From NCBI GenBank assembly GCA_000980375.1, contig LARD01000009.1, forward strand, positions 144,730-208,729: a DNA stretch of 64,000 nucleotides, in the 5' to 3' direction. The stretch is from Clostridium sp. K4410.MGS-306. GTDB taxonomy: Bacteria; Cyanobacteriota; Vampirovibrionia; Gastranaerophilales; Gastranaerophilaceae. Of this stretch, positions 7,847 to 16,415 are shown piece after piece. The notes beneath the pieces were generated by a model, which saw nothing but the letters and a program-made list of their open reading frames with translations, did not search any database and was not told the DNA's origin. The number at the start of each line of letters is the position of its first letter. Position 1 is the stretch's first letter. A program made the position numbers and the translations under genes.

Positions 7847-8371
7847 TTAATAATATGATGAAGTTTTGATTAAGTTACCATTTAAGTCATAGCACTTGTT
7901 GTTAATCCAATGAGATTTTAATTGACCATTTGCATTAAAGATGAAAGTTTCTCGTTTTGATATATACAAATTAATTTCTTCTAAATAACCGGATAATCCA
8001 TATTTAAAACTTTGTGTTGGATATGTTAGACCAGTCCTTTTTCCAATTTGTTCTAATTTACCATTTTTATTGTAATTAAATTCATAATACAAATTTTTTT
8101 TATAAACAATACTATATGAACCATCAGAAAAATAAACAATAAACCTATCAGGAGTCTCGGTAATTTTGTTTTTAATAGCCCTGACATTGTCCTTAAAATT
8201 AGGATCAAACATATTGGCCTCAATAATAGACTTTGGCAAAAAGTATTGAACGCCGGCAAAAGCCTCTTTCCTGGCCTGCTCAACCGTATAAGTAACCCCG
8301 CCCTTGAGCGTGTAGCCGCAAAGAGGCAAAACCAAAATCATTGCTAAAAAAACAAACCAACATTTCTTCAT
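7847..8371 (-). CDS. exported protein of unknown function (moron-like)
   Basis: A 174-residue protein with a signal peptide (MKKCWFVFLAMILVLPLCG); the Cys at the end of the hydrophobic core could be lipidated, but PLC is a poor lipobox. The mature part is rich in Tyr, Asn and Lys with repeated strand-turn units (FIVYFSDGSYSIVY; FNYNKNGKLEQIG; FIFNANGQLKS; YDLNGNLIK), resembling YwqK/MORN-like repeats. The start is placed at 8371, after the end of the frameshifted chaperone reading, not at the upstream in-frame ATG inside it. It has its own extended -10 box and its own terminator, the signature of a moron gene. Confidence 0.64.
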   Translation of the reverse strand: MKKCWFVFLAMILVLPLCGYTLKGGVTYTVEQARKEAFAGVQYFLPKSIIEANMFDPNFKDNVRAIKNKITETPDRFIVYFSDGSYSIVYKKNLYYEFNYNKNGKLEQIGKRTGLTYPTQSFKYGLSGYLEEINLYISKRETFIFNANGQLKSHWINNKCYDLNGNLIKTSSYY

Positions 8372-8377
8372 TTCGCA

Positions 8378-8386
8378 ATTATACCA
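8378..8386 (-). promoter_or_regulatory. extended -10 promoter, leaderless arrangement
   Basis: TGGTATAAT on the minus strand ends exactly six bases before the ATG at 8371. The mRNA of the moron-like gene would start at or next to its initiation codon. Confidence 0.62.
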
Positions 8387-8390
8387 TGCG

Positions 8391-8986
8391 TTATCGAATT
8401 TGCGAAGCAAGCTGTGACAGAGCATTTATTGCATCTTTTCCCACAAGAGCCTGAGGCTTGAGCGAATCTTTTACTGCTTGAGTTTGAATTTCAGTGAGAT
8501 TATATAAAAAGGAATAGAATTTTCTTGGAGTGGCGCACCAGAATTCTCTGTCACTCCACCCCAAAACAGAAAGTGCAACGGTATAATTGTAATCCCAGTT
8601 ATATCTTATATCTTTGATTTCTTGCGGATTTTTCTCGGGGCTTTTTTTTTAACACTTCTCAAAATTTCAGGCGGTAAAAGCGGTACAATAAAAGCTGCCG
8701 TAACCTGTTCTTTTATGGTGTTCCAAATACCGGGCTGACTCCTCAACAATTCCTGAAAATCGCATATCTCCTGCGTACAATGATACTTGAGCAGTCCTGC
8801 TGATACAATCATTAAAGATTCCATATAAGATATGTTATTTGTTGCCAAAAGCCTGTCGTAAATTTCAAAAATACTTTTGTGAGACTGCTGCTCAAATGCA
8901 GCATATGCACTGTGGTCAAATTCAAACTGATATTTCTTGCCTTCTACAATAACGTCGTGTGATGTGTTTAAAATATCTTGTAACAT
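8391..8986 (-). CDS. tail assembly chaperone, -1 frameshift long form
   Basis: Joining the short chaperone frame to the -1 frame at the nine-A run (8642-8650) gives a protein of about 198 residues ending at 8391. The -1 extension encodes LGWSDREFWCATPRKFYSFL, which matches the W/E/F-W-x-x-TPR-x-F pattern of phage and GTA tail-assembly proteins, so it is not random sequence. The arrangement is that of lambda G/GT and its relatives, where a fraction of ribosomes shift -1 to make a longer chaperone that binds the tape measure. The tape-measure gene follows after one inserted moron gene. Confidence 0.72.
8606..8986 (-). CDS. tail assembly chaperone, short (unshifted) form
   Basis: A 126-residue protein with an N-terminal beta segment (VIVEGKKYQFEFDHSAYAAF) and a helical domain, like TAC/GTA-gp10-type tail chaperones that prepare the tape measure for tail-tube assembly. 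It ends in a Lys/Arg-rich tail encoded from the slippery run onward. The start at 8986 lies two bases after the stop of the upstream 162-residue gene, indicating translational coupling. Confidence 0.7.
   Translation of the reverse strand: MLQDILNTSHDVIVEGKKYQFEFDHSAYAAFEQQSHKSIFEIYDRLLATNNISYMESLMIVSAGLLKYHCTQEICDFQELLRSQPGIWNTIKEQVTAAFIVPLLPPEILRSVKKKAPRKIRKKSKI
8642..8650 (-). other. probable -1 ribosomal frameshift site (nine-A slippery run)
   Basis: On the minus strand the zero frame reads GTT AAA AAA AAA GCC, containing the slippery heptamer A AAA AAA. Slipping back one base exposes a 65-codon frame that ends at 8391 and encodes a recognisable tail-assembly segment. No attempt was made to compute a downstream stimulatory structure. 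Confidence 0.68.
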
Positions 8987-8988
8987 TT

Positions 8989-9477
8989 TTATACCTCTTT
9001 TCGTATTATTTCTGATTTAATAATTTCGGACTGCAATTTTTGTCCTTGCGGATTTGCAGCTTTGAATATCTGCCGGTTGCCCGACTCATCAATATAGCGT
9101 ACCACTTGCGTTGTGCTGTTCAGGGTTTTGCCGTAAACCCAGGGTATCTTTTTGGAATATTGATAAGTCTTTAAAGGGCAGCATTGAGGTTGTCTTATTC
9201 TCATATCCTTTGTCCTTTCTAAAAAGCTTATTGCACCGCGTCCTTTAATGGACTGGGTGTATAAAAGCTTTAATCTTCCGTTTTCTTTTGTGTAACTGTG
9301 AATCTCAATCTTGCAGCATCCGTTTTTCTTGCAGCAAAGAGCGTAAATGATCTGCTTAAAAACTCTTTTGCCGCCGATAATATTGTCCACAGGCTTTTTG
9401 AGGTGATATGTTTCAATACACCAGTAAGTCTCGGGGTCCTGTGTGGAATACACAAGCCCGCAGCAATAAATTTTCAT
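8989..9477 (-). CDS. Cys-rich phage-cluster protein, unknown
   Basis: A 162-residue basic protein with cysteine pairs (YCCGLVY at the N-terminus, ALCCKKNGCC around residue 50, QPQCCPLKTY near residue 100). It is the first gene of the tail operon, read immediately before the tail chaperone with a two-base gap, and has a strong GAGGAG ribosome site. In related clusters this slot is often the tail-tube protein, but nothing here resembles one. It is not recognised; the cysteine pairs suggest metal binding. Confidence 0.55.
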   Translation of the reverse strand: MKIYCCGLVYSTQDPETYWCIETYHLKKPVDNIIGGKRVFKQIIYALCCKKNGCCKIEIHSYTKENGRLKLLYTQSIKGRGAISFLERTKDMRIRQPQCCPLKTYQYSKKIPWVYGKTLNSTTQVVRYIDESGNRQIFKAANPQGQKLQSEIIKSEIIRKEV

Positions 9478-9589
9478 TATTTCTTCTCCTCGATAAATGA
9501 AGTATATGTCTAAAAAAAGTTTGTGCTAAAAAGCAGGTATTTTGGGCACAGTTATCCCCGTGAGTGTAAATTGTGCTTACAACTTTTTT

Positions 9590-9602
9590 GTAAACAGTTT
9601 AC
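9590..9602. promoter_or_regulatory. 13-bp palindrome, operator candidate
   Basis: GTAAACAGTTTAC is a perfect palindrome around one central base. It lies in the 303-bp gap between the divergent phage cluster and the DUF308 gene. A looser copy (GTAAATTGTGCTTAC) lies about 25 bases to the left. It could bind a regulator of the phage operon; no regulator is assigned. Confidence 0.4.
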
Positions 9603-9624
9603 GTTTTCTTTATAGCACATAATT

Positions 9625-9642
9625 TTTACCCTGTCGGGTAAA
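9625..9642. promoter_or_regulatory. short GC-centred inverted repeat
   Basis: TTTACCC and GGGTAAA flank a TGTC loop, ending ten bases before the -35 box of the DUF308 promoter. It could be an operator or a weak hairpin. Confidence 0.35.
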
Positions 9643-9651
9643 GTTTTTGCC

Positions 9652-9679
9652 TTGACAAATTTGTAAAATCTGCTATATA
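9652..9679 (+). promoter_or_regulatory. sigma70-type promoter for the DUF308 gene
   Basis: A perfect TTGACA (9652-9657), a 16-bp spacer and TATATA (9674-9679). This leaves a leader of roughly 95 bases before the ATG at 9781, with AAAGGAG just upstream of the start. Confidence 0.7.
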
Positions 9680-9780
9680 CCCCCGATATGGCAATAAAAG
9701 TAAATTAAACAAACAGCCAATGAAACAAAGAGCACAACGCTATACAATCAAAAGGTGAAAGGAAAAAAGGAGTTAATATT

Positions 9781-10329
9781 ATGGCAGATATGGTAAAAAG
9801 ATTCTGTAATACATTCCTTGTGGAAGGTATATTTGTGCTCATAGTAGGTATGCTGCTGTTGATTCTGCCACAGGTGTCCACCTTAGCGTTAAGCCTTATG
9901 ATAAGTGTTGCGTTGATATTAGCAGGTATTTATAAATTTATCAGCTCAATTATCAGACGTGATGAAATAGAAAAATCATGGCTTTCAGCAACAATTGCGC
10001 TGCTGATGATAGTAACAGGTGCGTATTTGACAATTCGCCCGTTATTTAACCTGTTTCTTCTGACAATGGGTGTGGGTATTTACTTTGTTTTGGAAGGCGT
10101 AAACTCAATGGTTATGGCTTTTGAAAGTAAAGGCGTGCTCAAACACTGGTGGGTAGGTCTGCTTGCAGGACTTGCACAATTTGCGTTGGCTTTTATTATC
10201 CTGTTCGGCTTGCCGGGTACCGCATTGTTTACAATAGGCGTGTTAATCGGTGTAAGTATGCTCTTGTCAGGTATAGCTTTAATTTCGGTCTATACAGGCG
10301 CAGGATGCCCAAGGATGATGGAAGCATAA
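9781..10329 (+). CDS. DUF308 / HdeD-family membrane protein
   Basis: A 182-residue protein with about six membrane helices in three pairs, with repeats of the type LILAGIYKFISSI and YFVLEGVNSMVMAF that characterise DUF308/HdeD proteins. The E. coli member HdeD is linked to acid resistance; whether that holds here is unknown. Start supported by AAAGGAG. It is preceded by a good promoter and followed by a GC-rich hairpin, so it is probably monocistronic. It marks the first non-phage gene right of the phage cluster. Confidence 0.78.
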   Translation: MADMVKRFCNTFLVEGIFVLIVGMLLLILPQVSTLALSLMISVALILAGIYKFISSIIRRDEIEKSWLSATIALLMIVTGAYLTIRPLFNLFLLTMGVGIYFVLEGVNSMVMAFESKGVLKHWWVGLLAGLAQFALAFIILFGLPGTALFTIGVLIGVSMLLSGIALISVYTGAGCPRMMEA

Positions 10330-10385
10330 CGATAATTTAACAACTTTGACAGCAGAAGCCGTATTGAACTTATTCATTCTGCTGT

Positions 10386-10415
10386 GGACCCGGGGCTTTG
10401 GCTTCGGGTCCTTCT
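10386..10415 (+). terminator. probable terminator
   Basis: GGACCCG (10386-10392) pairs with CGGGTCC (10405-10411), followed by TTCTGTTATTT. It lies after the DUF308 gene and abuts the end of the convergent HTH gene. Confidence 0.5.
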
Positions 10416-10416
10416 G

Positions 10417-10665
10417 TTATTTGTCTTCTATGTATTCAAAAATTTCAGAGGGAGTGCATTCAAGAGCCCAGCACAATTTATTCAGCGTAGAAAATTCTAT
10501 GCCTTTGCTTTTTTCATGATAGAGTCTGTGTACTGTTTCATAACTAATTTTAGAAATTCTGCTCAACTCTGCACAGTTGATTCTTTTTCTGCCCATTATG
10601 TCAGATAAATTGTTTCTTATCATATGGGGATTGTAACAGTTATTTAAAATATCGTTGATATTCAC
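10417..10665 (-). CDS. small XRE/Cro-type HTH regulator
   Basis: An 82-residue DNA-binding protein. The HTH covers about residues 18-75: IMGRKRINCAELSRISKIS, then YETVHRLYH as recognition helix, then LNKLCWALECTPSEIFEYI, the usual XRE ending. The GTG start at 10665 is chosen because TAAAGG lies eight bases upstream; starting at the later ATG would keep the whole HTH but has no ribosome site. Target unknown; it is convergent with the DUF308 gene and could regulate it or be unrelated. Confidence 0.72.
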   Translation of the reverse strand: MNINDILNNCYNPHMIRNNLSDIMGRKRINCAELSRISKISYETVHRLYHEKSKGIEFSTLNKLCWALECTPSEIFEYIEDK

Positions 10666-10781
10666 TAATACAACCTTTAGAATATAAGACATGTTAGATA
10701 AAATACGAAACATAATTTAACAAAATGCCGACTTAATCAACTCGTGAAGCAAAATAGCTGAAATACATATATCCTTCCTAA

Positions 10782-10818
10782 TAAAATAAAAAATGAGGCT
10801 GCAATACTGCAACCTCAT
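10782..10818 (-). terminator. Rho-independent terminator of enolase
   Basis: A near-perfect stem ATGAGG(T/C)TGCA with complement (10793-10818), followed on the minus strand by TTTTTTATTTTATT. It lies directly downstream of the enolase stop and probably works in both directions. Confidence 0.82.
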
Positions 10819-10853
10819 CTCTTTTTATACCTGCCTATCAGCCTGCTAAAAAA

Positions 10854-12179
<1,326 letters not shown>

Positions 12180-12268
12180 TTAAGTTTGCCTGAACATTTT
12201 TATCTTTCTTGCCATGATTATCGTACGAAAACAAATATAATACAAGGATTTTCGTTTACTTTAAACCG

Positions 12269-15200
12269 TTATATTTTTATATTGTTCAACTGGCAAAACG
12301 CCTTGAAAGAAGCATGATTTTTCTCTATCTCGGCACCTATCACAGGAATATCAAGCTCTGTAATTAGAGTAAGCGCTTTTTTGTAAACTGCCATAGCATT
12401 TTGAGCATAGGTGTCTTTGTTTTGAGGCTTTTTGTTGACCATCTCTTCCAGATACTTTGCATACAGCTGATACAAAGAAACCTTCAAAATTCTCATATCA
12501 TACTGTTTTACAATCATCAATGCTTTTTCAATGTACATCTTGGATGCGTCTGTGTCTCCTTTGATTAAGAAAATCTCAGCAATAAGCTTTTTGTACAGCA
12601 CCATAAAATAGTAGTTGGAAATCTTTGGATTCTTGGCCACATCCAGCGCCTTTTGCGCAATATCAAGCGCCTTGTCCGACCCTTCTGTCACAAGCGTAAG
12701 CTTTGCAATGTAATACCAGCAAAGCAAAGCACCCAGTGCAATTTTTTCTTTTGCAAAAACAGCTACCTGCTCATTAAAAATATCCAACGCCTTGGATAAA
12801 TTGCCTTCCTCCTGCAAAATCTTGCCCAGAAAAACCTTTAACAGGTTCTTAACAAGAACATCATTGTAATTGTTTGCAAAAGTCACAACAGAATAAAGGT
12901 CTTCTTTTATGTTGGCCCACTCCTGCTTGTAAAGCTTGTTCAATATGTTGGTAAAATTCCATAATGAAATAACATCTGGCTCAACAATCTCTTTAGCAGT
13001 CTCTTGCGAAAATTCCACAAGCACATCCTCAGATTTTTTGATATTGCCCTGTACACTAAAAGCCAGAGCTTTGGCCAATTTGAGCCTTTGCAAATAGTTG
13101 CGGTTTTGTACATTGTTCTTTTCAACAATCTCATCTATTACTTTTAATATTGCAAACGACTTGTTGCTTCCCTGCGAAATTAATGCCATAGCCACAGTCA
13201 AATTACACTCAAGCCATGTCTCGTAAATAACATCCATTGAGATTCCGTTGTTTGGAATAAGCCCAGAAAGCGCCTGTTCAACAATAGGAATAATCTCGCT
13301 GCTTGCAAGGTTATAAATTTCTTCTGCATTGCCTATGGAAAACATTGCTTTGAGCTTTTTGTGTTTTACAAGCGCTGTCTCAAGCTTGTTTTGCGGGGTG
13401 TCGATAATTTTTAAAACAGTATCAACAGCCTCAATTACACCAAAATAATTGCCTGTGAGCGCACAGCTCTTTGACAAATAACCTGATAATTCAATAATCT
13501 TTGGCCTGTTGCTTACCTTGAGCGCATTGCTTATTGCAGAAGATAAAAACGGAATTGCCTCAGACGGCCGTGACTCGTAAAGGAGCTTGCCCAGTCTTTC
13601 GTGTATGTTGTTTATTATTATATCGTTGTTTTCGGGCGTTATCTCCTGAGCGATTTTTAAACACTGCTTCTGTGATAAAGTCCATAAATGCTCGTCACCA
13701 AGATACGCACAAAGCTTTACGTTTTCAGTCCAGATATTTAATGCAAGAATTTTTTGGTTCAAACTCTGTGCAATCAGTGCCTTCAGTGCATTACTCGAAA
13801 GTGTGAAAGAGTTTATCACATCAAATATTTTTTCGTTCAACAGTACAAATTCCTTGCTCTGCTTTGCTCTTTCGTAAACAAATTTCCATAGCAAAGTGTT
13901 TTTGAACTCGTAAATATTGTTGTTAAATGGTGCAATGTAAGCAAAATTGCACAACAGCTGCATAACGTTCTGGAATTCTTCTTCCTTGAGCTTCATCACA
14001 ATTTCAAGCAGCTTTATGTTGAACTTGTTGCCCATAATTGCAGCAGTGCAAAGTGTTTTGAAACACAATGGAAACTTCTTTTGAATGTAGTTCAATCGTA
14101 CGTTCAGAATTTCCTGCAAACTTTTGGGTAGACGTTCTTCAACAGGTGTGGAGTGATATGTCACTGTCTGTCCGTCTGATTGAAAAGCCTTGAACTCGTT
14201 TAACAATACAATGACCTGCTCAATGTATGCACTGCTGCCGTTTGAGTTTTCAAAAATTTCATCAAATACATTTTGCGGTATCGGGTTAGACCCGTTTAAA
14301 AACATTTTGACAAGATTGTCTGCATCGACTCTGCTCAGCTTTGCAAGCCTGATGTCTTTATACTGGTTTTGTGCCAGTCTTTCGGAATAGAAATAACCCT
14401 GCGTAATTCTGTTGTCTTTGTAAGAAATAATGAGCTTGATGTTTTCACCCAGATGACCCTGGTCTACAAAATATGATAAAAACGCATATGAAGCACCGTC
14501 TATCATATCAAAATCATCAATAACAAGTATAAGCTTGGCCTTTTTGGATATCTCAAGAATAAGTTTTTCTAAAAGTGCAAATGTTGTGTCTTTGTTGATA
14601 AGTATATCCTCAAAATGCGCTGTCAAAGACGGATAAAGGAAGTTAAACAAATTGAAAATTTCTTCCTGCGTAAAAAACGGCAAACTTTCTGACAACATTG
14701 TTTTTGCCTGTTTTAAAAATTCCGTAGACATGTTGGAAAAATTCGGCATATTAAAAAATGTAAGTATCATTTCTTGGAATATACCATATGGACTTATTTG
14801 AGAATTTGCACTGCACTCTCCCCACAACCATGCATAATTCTGGTGCATCAAATCACCAAAAAGATACCTTAAAACTGTGGATTTTCCGTATCCTTCCGGC
14901 GCACTCAAACCGATAATAAGCTTTTCAGGTTTTCTTACTGCATTGACTATCAGATTTTTACTTTTCATCTGGTCATGTGATTGTATATCGGTATCAGGCT
15001 CGGTATTTTCCGGCTCAATATTCTGCTCGGGTTGGTACGGTTCTTTAGTTTCATGTTCCGTTTCTATCTTTACAGGCTGTTCTTTTTCAGGTTCCTGTTG
15101 TTCTTTAACAGGTACTTGTACTTTTGCCGGCGCAGCATCTGCATTTATGATAGGCTTTGCTTCTATGTTTTCTTTTTTCAGTTCCTGCGTGATGCTGTTT

Positions 15201-15682
15201 TCCTGATTGTCTGCAATCGGCAATAAATCAGCATCATTGTGCGCTTCATCAATATTTTCTCCGTCAGAAAAGTCAATCAGCTCGTTGTCTTCGACTTCTT
15301 CCATAGCAAAATCTTCATCGCTGAAAGTCTCTGCTTCTTCACTGATTGTGTCTGTTTCCGGGAAGGCTTGTGTTTCTGTTTTTTCTTGTGTTACTTTTGT
15401 TTCTTCTTGAGGCGGTTGTGTCTCCAAATCAGTAATGGAGATAGACTCTTCGTCTTTTTCAAAAGCAGCACCGCATTTTCTGCAATTAGAGGCATTTGGA
15501 AAATTTACACAATGACACTCAGGGCAGTATTTTAAGAGCTGCAAACCGCACCTTGCACAGTATTCCGTAGTGATGGGGTTAATGTTTCCGCAAACCGGAC
15601 ATACGGCCTGTACTTTTGTGTTGCAATAACTGCATCGTAAAAGGTTATCTTCTATTTCTTTTTTGCATTTTAGACAACGCAT
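12269..15682 (-). CDS. large protein with three zinc ribbons, P-loop NTPase and TPR-like C-terminus
   Basis: A 1137-residue protein. Three four-cysteine ribbons lie at residues C3/C6/C17/C20, C28/C31/C42/C45 and C53/C56/C67/C70. An acidic low-complexity linker (about 75-240) follows, then an AAA/STAND-type NTPase with Walker A APEGYGKST and Walker B LILVIDDFDMID, and about 600 residues of helical repeats resembling TPRs. This is the layout of signalling ATPases such as those fused to cyclases or LuxR domains, but here there is no C-terminal output domain; the ribbons may serve as output or sensor. It follows the sigma-factor gene on the same strand. Confidence 0.74.
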   Translation of the reverse strand: MRCLKCKKEIEDNLLRCSYCNTKVQAVCPVCGNINPITTEYCARCGLQLLKYCPECHCVNFPNASNCRKCGAAFEKDEESISITDLETQPPQEETKVTQEKTETQAFPETDTISEEAETFSDEDFAMEEVEDNELIDFSDGENIDEAHNDADLLPIADNQENSITQELKKENIEAKPIINADAAPAKVQVPVKEQQEPEKEQPVKIETEHETKEPYQPEQNIEPENTEPDTDIQSHDQMKSKNLIVNAVRKPEKLIIGLSAPEGYGKSTVLRYLFGDLMHQNYAWLWGECSANSQISPYGIFQEMILTFFNMPNFSNMSTEFLKQAKTMLSESLPFFTQEEIFNLFNFLYPSLTAHFEDILINKDTTFALLEKLILEISKKAKLILVIDDFDMIDGASYAFLSYFVDQGHLGENIKLIISYKDNRITQGYFYSERLAQNQYKDIRLAKLSRVDADNLVKMFLNGSNPIPQNVFDEIFENSNGSSAYIEQVIVLLNEFKAFQSDGQTVTYHSTPVEERLPKSLQEILNVRLNYIQKKFPLCFKTLCTAAIMGNKFNIKLLEIVMKLKEEEFQNVMQLLCNFAYIAPFNNNIYEFKNTLLWKFVYERAKQSKEFVLLNEKIFDVINSFTLSSNALKALIAQSLNQKILALNIWTENVKLCAYLGDEHLWTLSQKQCLKIAQEITPENNDIIINNIHERLGKLLYESRPSEAIPFLSSAISNALKVSNRPKIIELSGYLSKSCALTGNYFGVIEAVDTVLKIIDTPQNKLETALVKHKKLKAMFSIGNAEEIYNLASSEIIPIVEQALSGLIPNNGISMDVIYETWLECNLTVAMALISQGSNKSFAILKVIDEIVEKNNVQNRNYLQRLKLAKALAFSVQGNIKKSEDVLVEFSQETAKEIVEPDVISLWNFTNILNKLYKQEWANIKEDLYSVVTFANNYNDVLVKNLLKVFLGKILQEEGNLSKALDIFNEQVAVFAKEKIALGALLCWYYIAKLTLVTEGSDKALDIAQKALDVAKNPKISNYYFMVLYKKLIAEIFLIKGDTDASKMYIEKALMIVKQYDMRILKVSLYQLYAKYLEEMVNKKPQNKDTYAQNAMAVYKKALTLITELDIPVIGAEIEKNHASFKAFCQLNNIKI

Positions 15683-15759
15683 TATACTTTTAATAACCGC
15701 TTAGCTAAACTAAGCATATTATAGTATAAAGAATCCCTAAATTACATCAGACGTTAATA

Positions 15760-16362
15760 TTAGAAATGTGTTTTTACTATCTGTGCAATATCAATAAGCC
15801 TTTTGCTTACTTCGGATTGAGATAAATTTACCTCTGCAGCAATTTCTTTTTGCTTCATTTCTTTAACATATCTTAAATAAAAGATTTTCAAATATTCTTT
15901 TTCCGGCTGATTTTTTTGCGCAACCAGAACAATATCTACAATTTTTTGCAGTAAATCTTTTCTTACAATTTTTTCTTCAAAAGAATCTCTTGGGTCAGCA
16001 ATTTCATATACAAAATTTTCTGCTGCAGAAGATACAATTTGTGACACAACAGGCACAGGAGCTGTTTCTTGAGTTTTTGTTTTTGCCGGTACAGGGCTGA
16101 TTAAAATTTCCTGCGTGCTGACGTATTTGTTTTCACGTCTTCTTACTCTGCCGTAGTCTTTTAACACCGCAAGAATAGCCGTGTTGGCCACCTTGGCAAT
16201 ATAACTTTCAAGGTCGTTTATCTCAAGACTGTCAAACAGAGAATGAGATCTTTTGTATGTTTCAGAACAAAAATCATCCAGCAGATCCTCATTTCCCGTA
16301 AATTTATTATTAGATTTTACTAACTTCTCAATAAGATCTCTTTGTTGTTGTAAAGTATCCAA
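15760..16362 (-). CDS. divergent sigma70-family factor
   Basis: A 200-residue protein. Residues about 25-85 resemble region 2 (DDFCSETYKRS ... LESYIAKVANTAILAVLKD, then GRVRRRE). A Pro/Ala/Thr/Val-rich linker follows, then region 4 (EYLKIFYLRYVKEMKQKEIA, then NLSQSEVSKRLIDIAQIV, a helix-turn-helix). The start is a TTG at 16362 with only a weak AAAG upstream. It lies 53 bases downstream of the DUF1822-like membrane protein, which carries an anti-sigma-like zinc motif, so the two plausibly form a sigma/anti-sigma pair. Target promoters are unknown. Confidence 0.68.
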   Translation of the reverse strand: MDTLQQQRDLIEKLVKSNNKFTGNEDLLDDFCSETYKRSHSLFDSLEINDLESYIAKVANTAILAVLKDYGRVRRRENKYVSTQEILISPVPAKTKTQETAPVPVVSQIVSSAAENFVYEIADPRDSFEEKIVRKDLLQKIVDIVLVAQKNQPEKEYLKIFYLRYVKEMKQKEIAAEVNLSQSEVSKRLIDIAQIVKTHF

Positions 16363-16415
16363 TTCTTTAATCCAATATATTCATTTAACCGATTGATTAT
16401 ATCATATCATATAAA

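Noticed and set aside
15672..15690. TATAAT overlapping the start of the zinc-ribbon gene as a leaderless promoter
   Set aside because: The hexamer overlaps the ATG itself, so transcription would begin inside the coding sequence; it was not counted in the six-base group.
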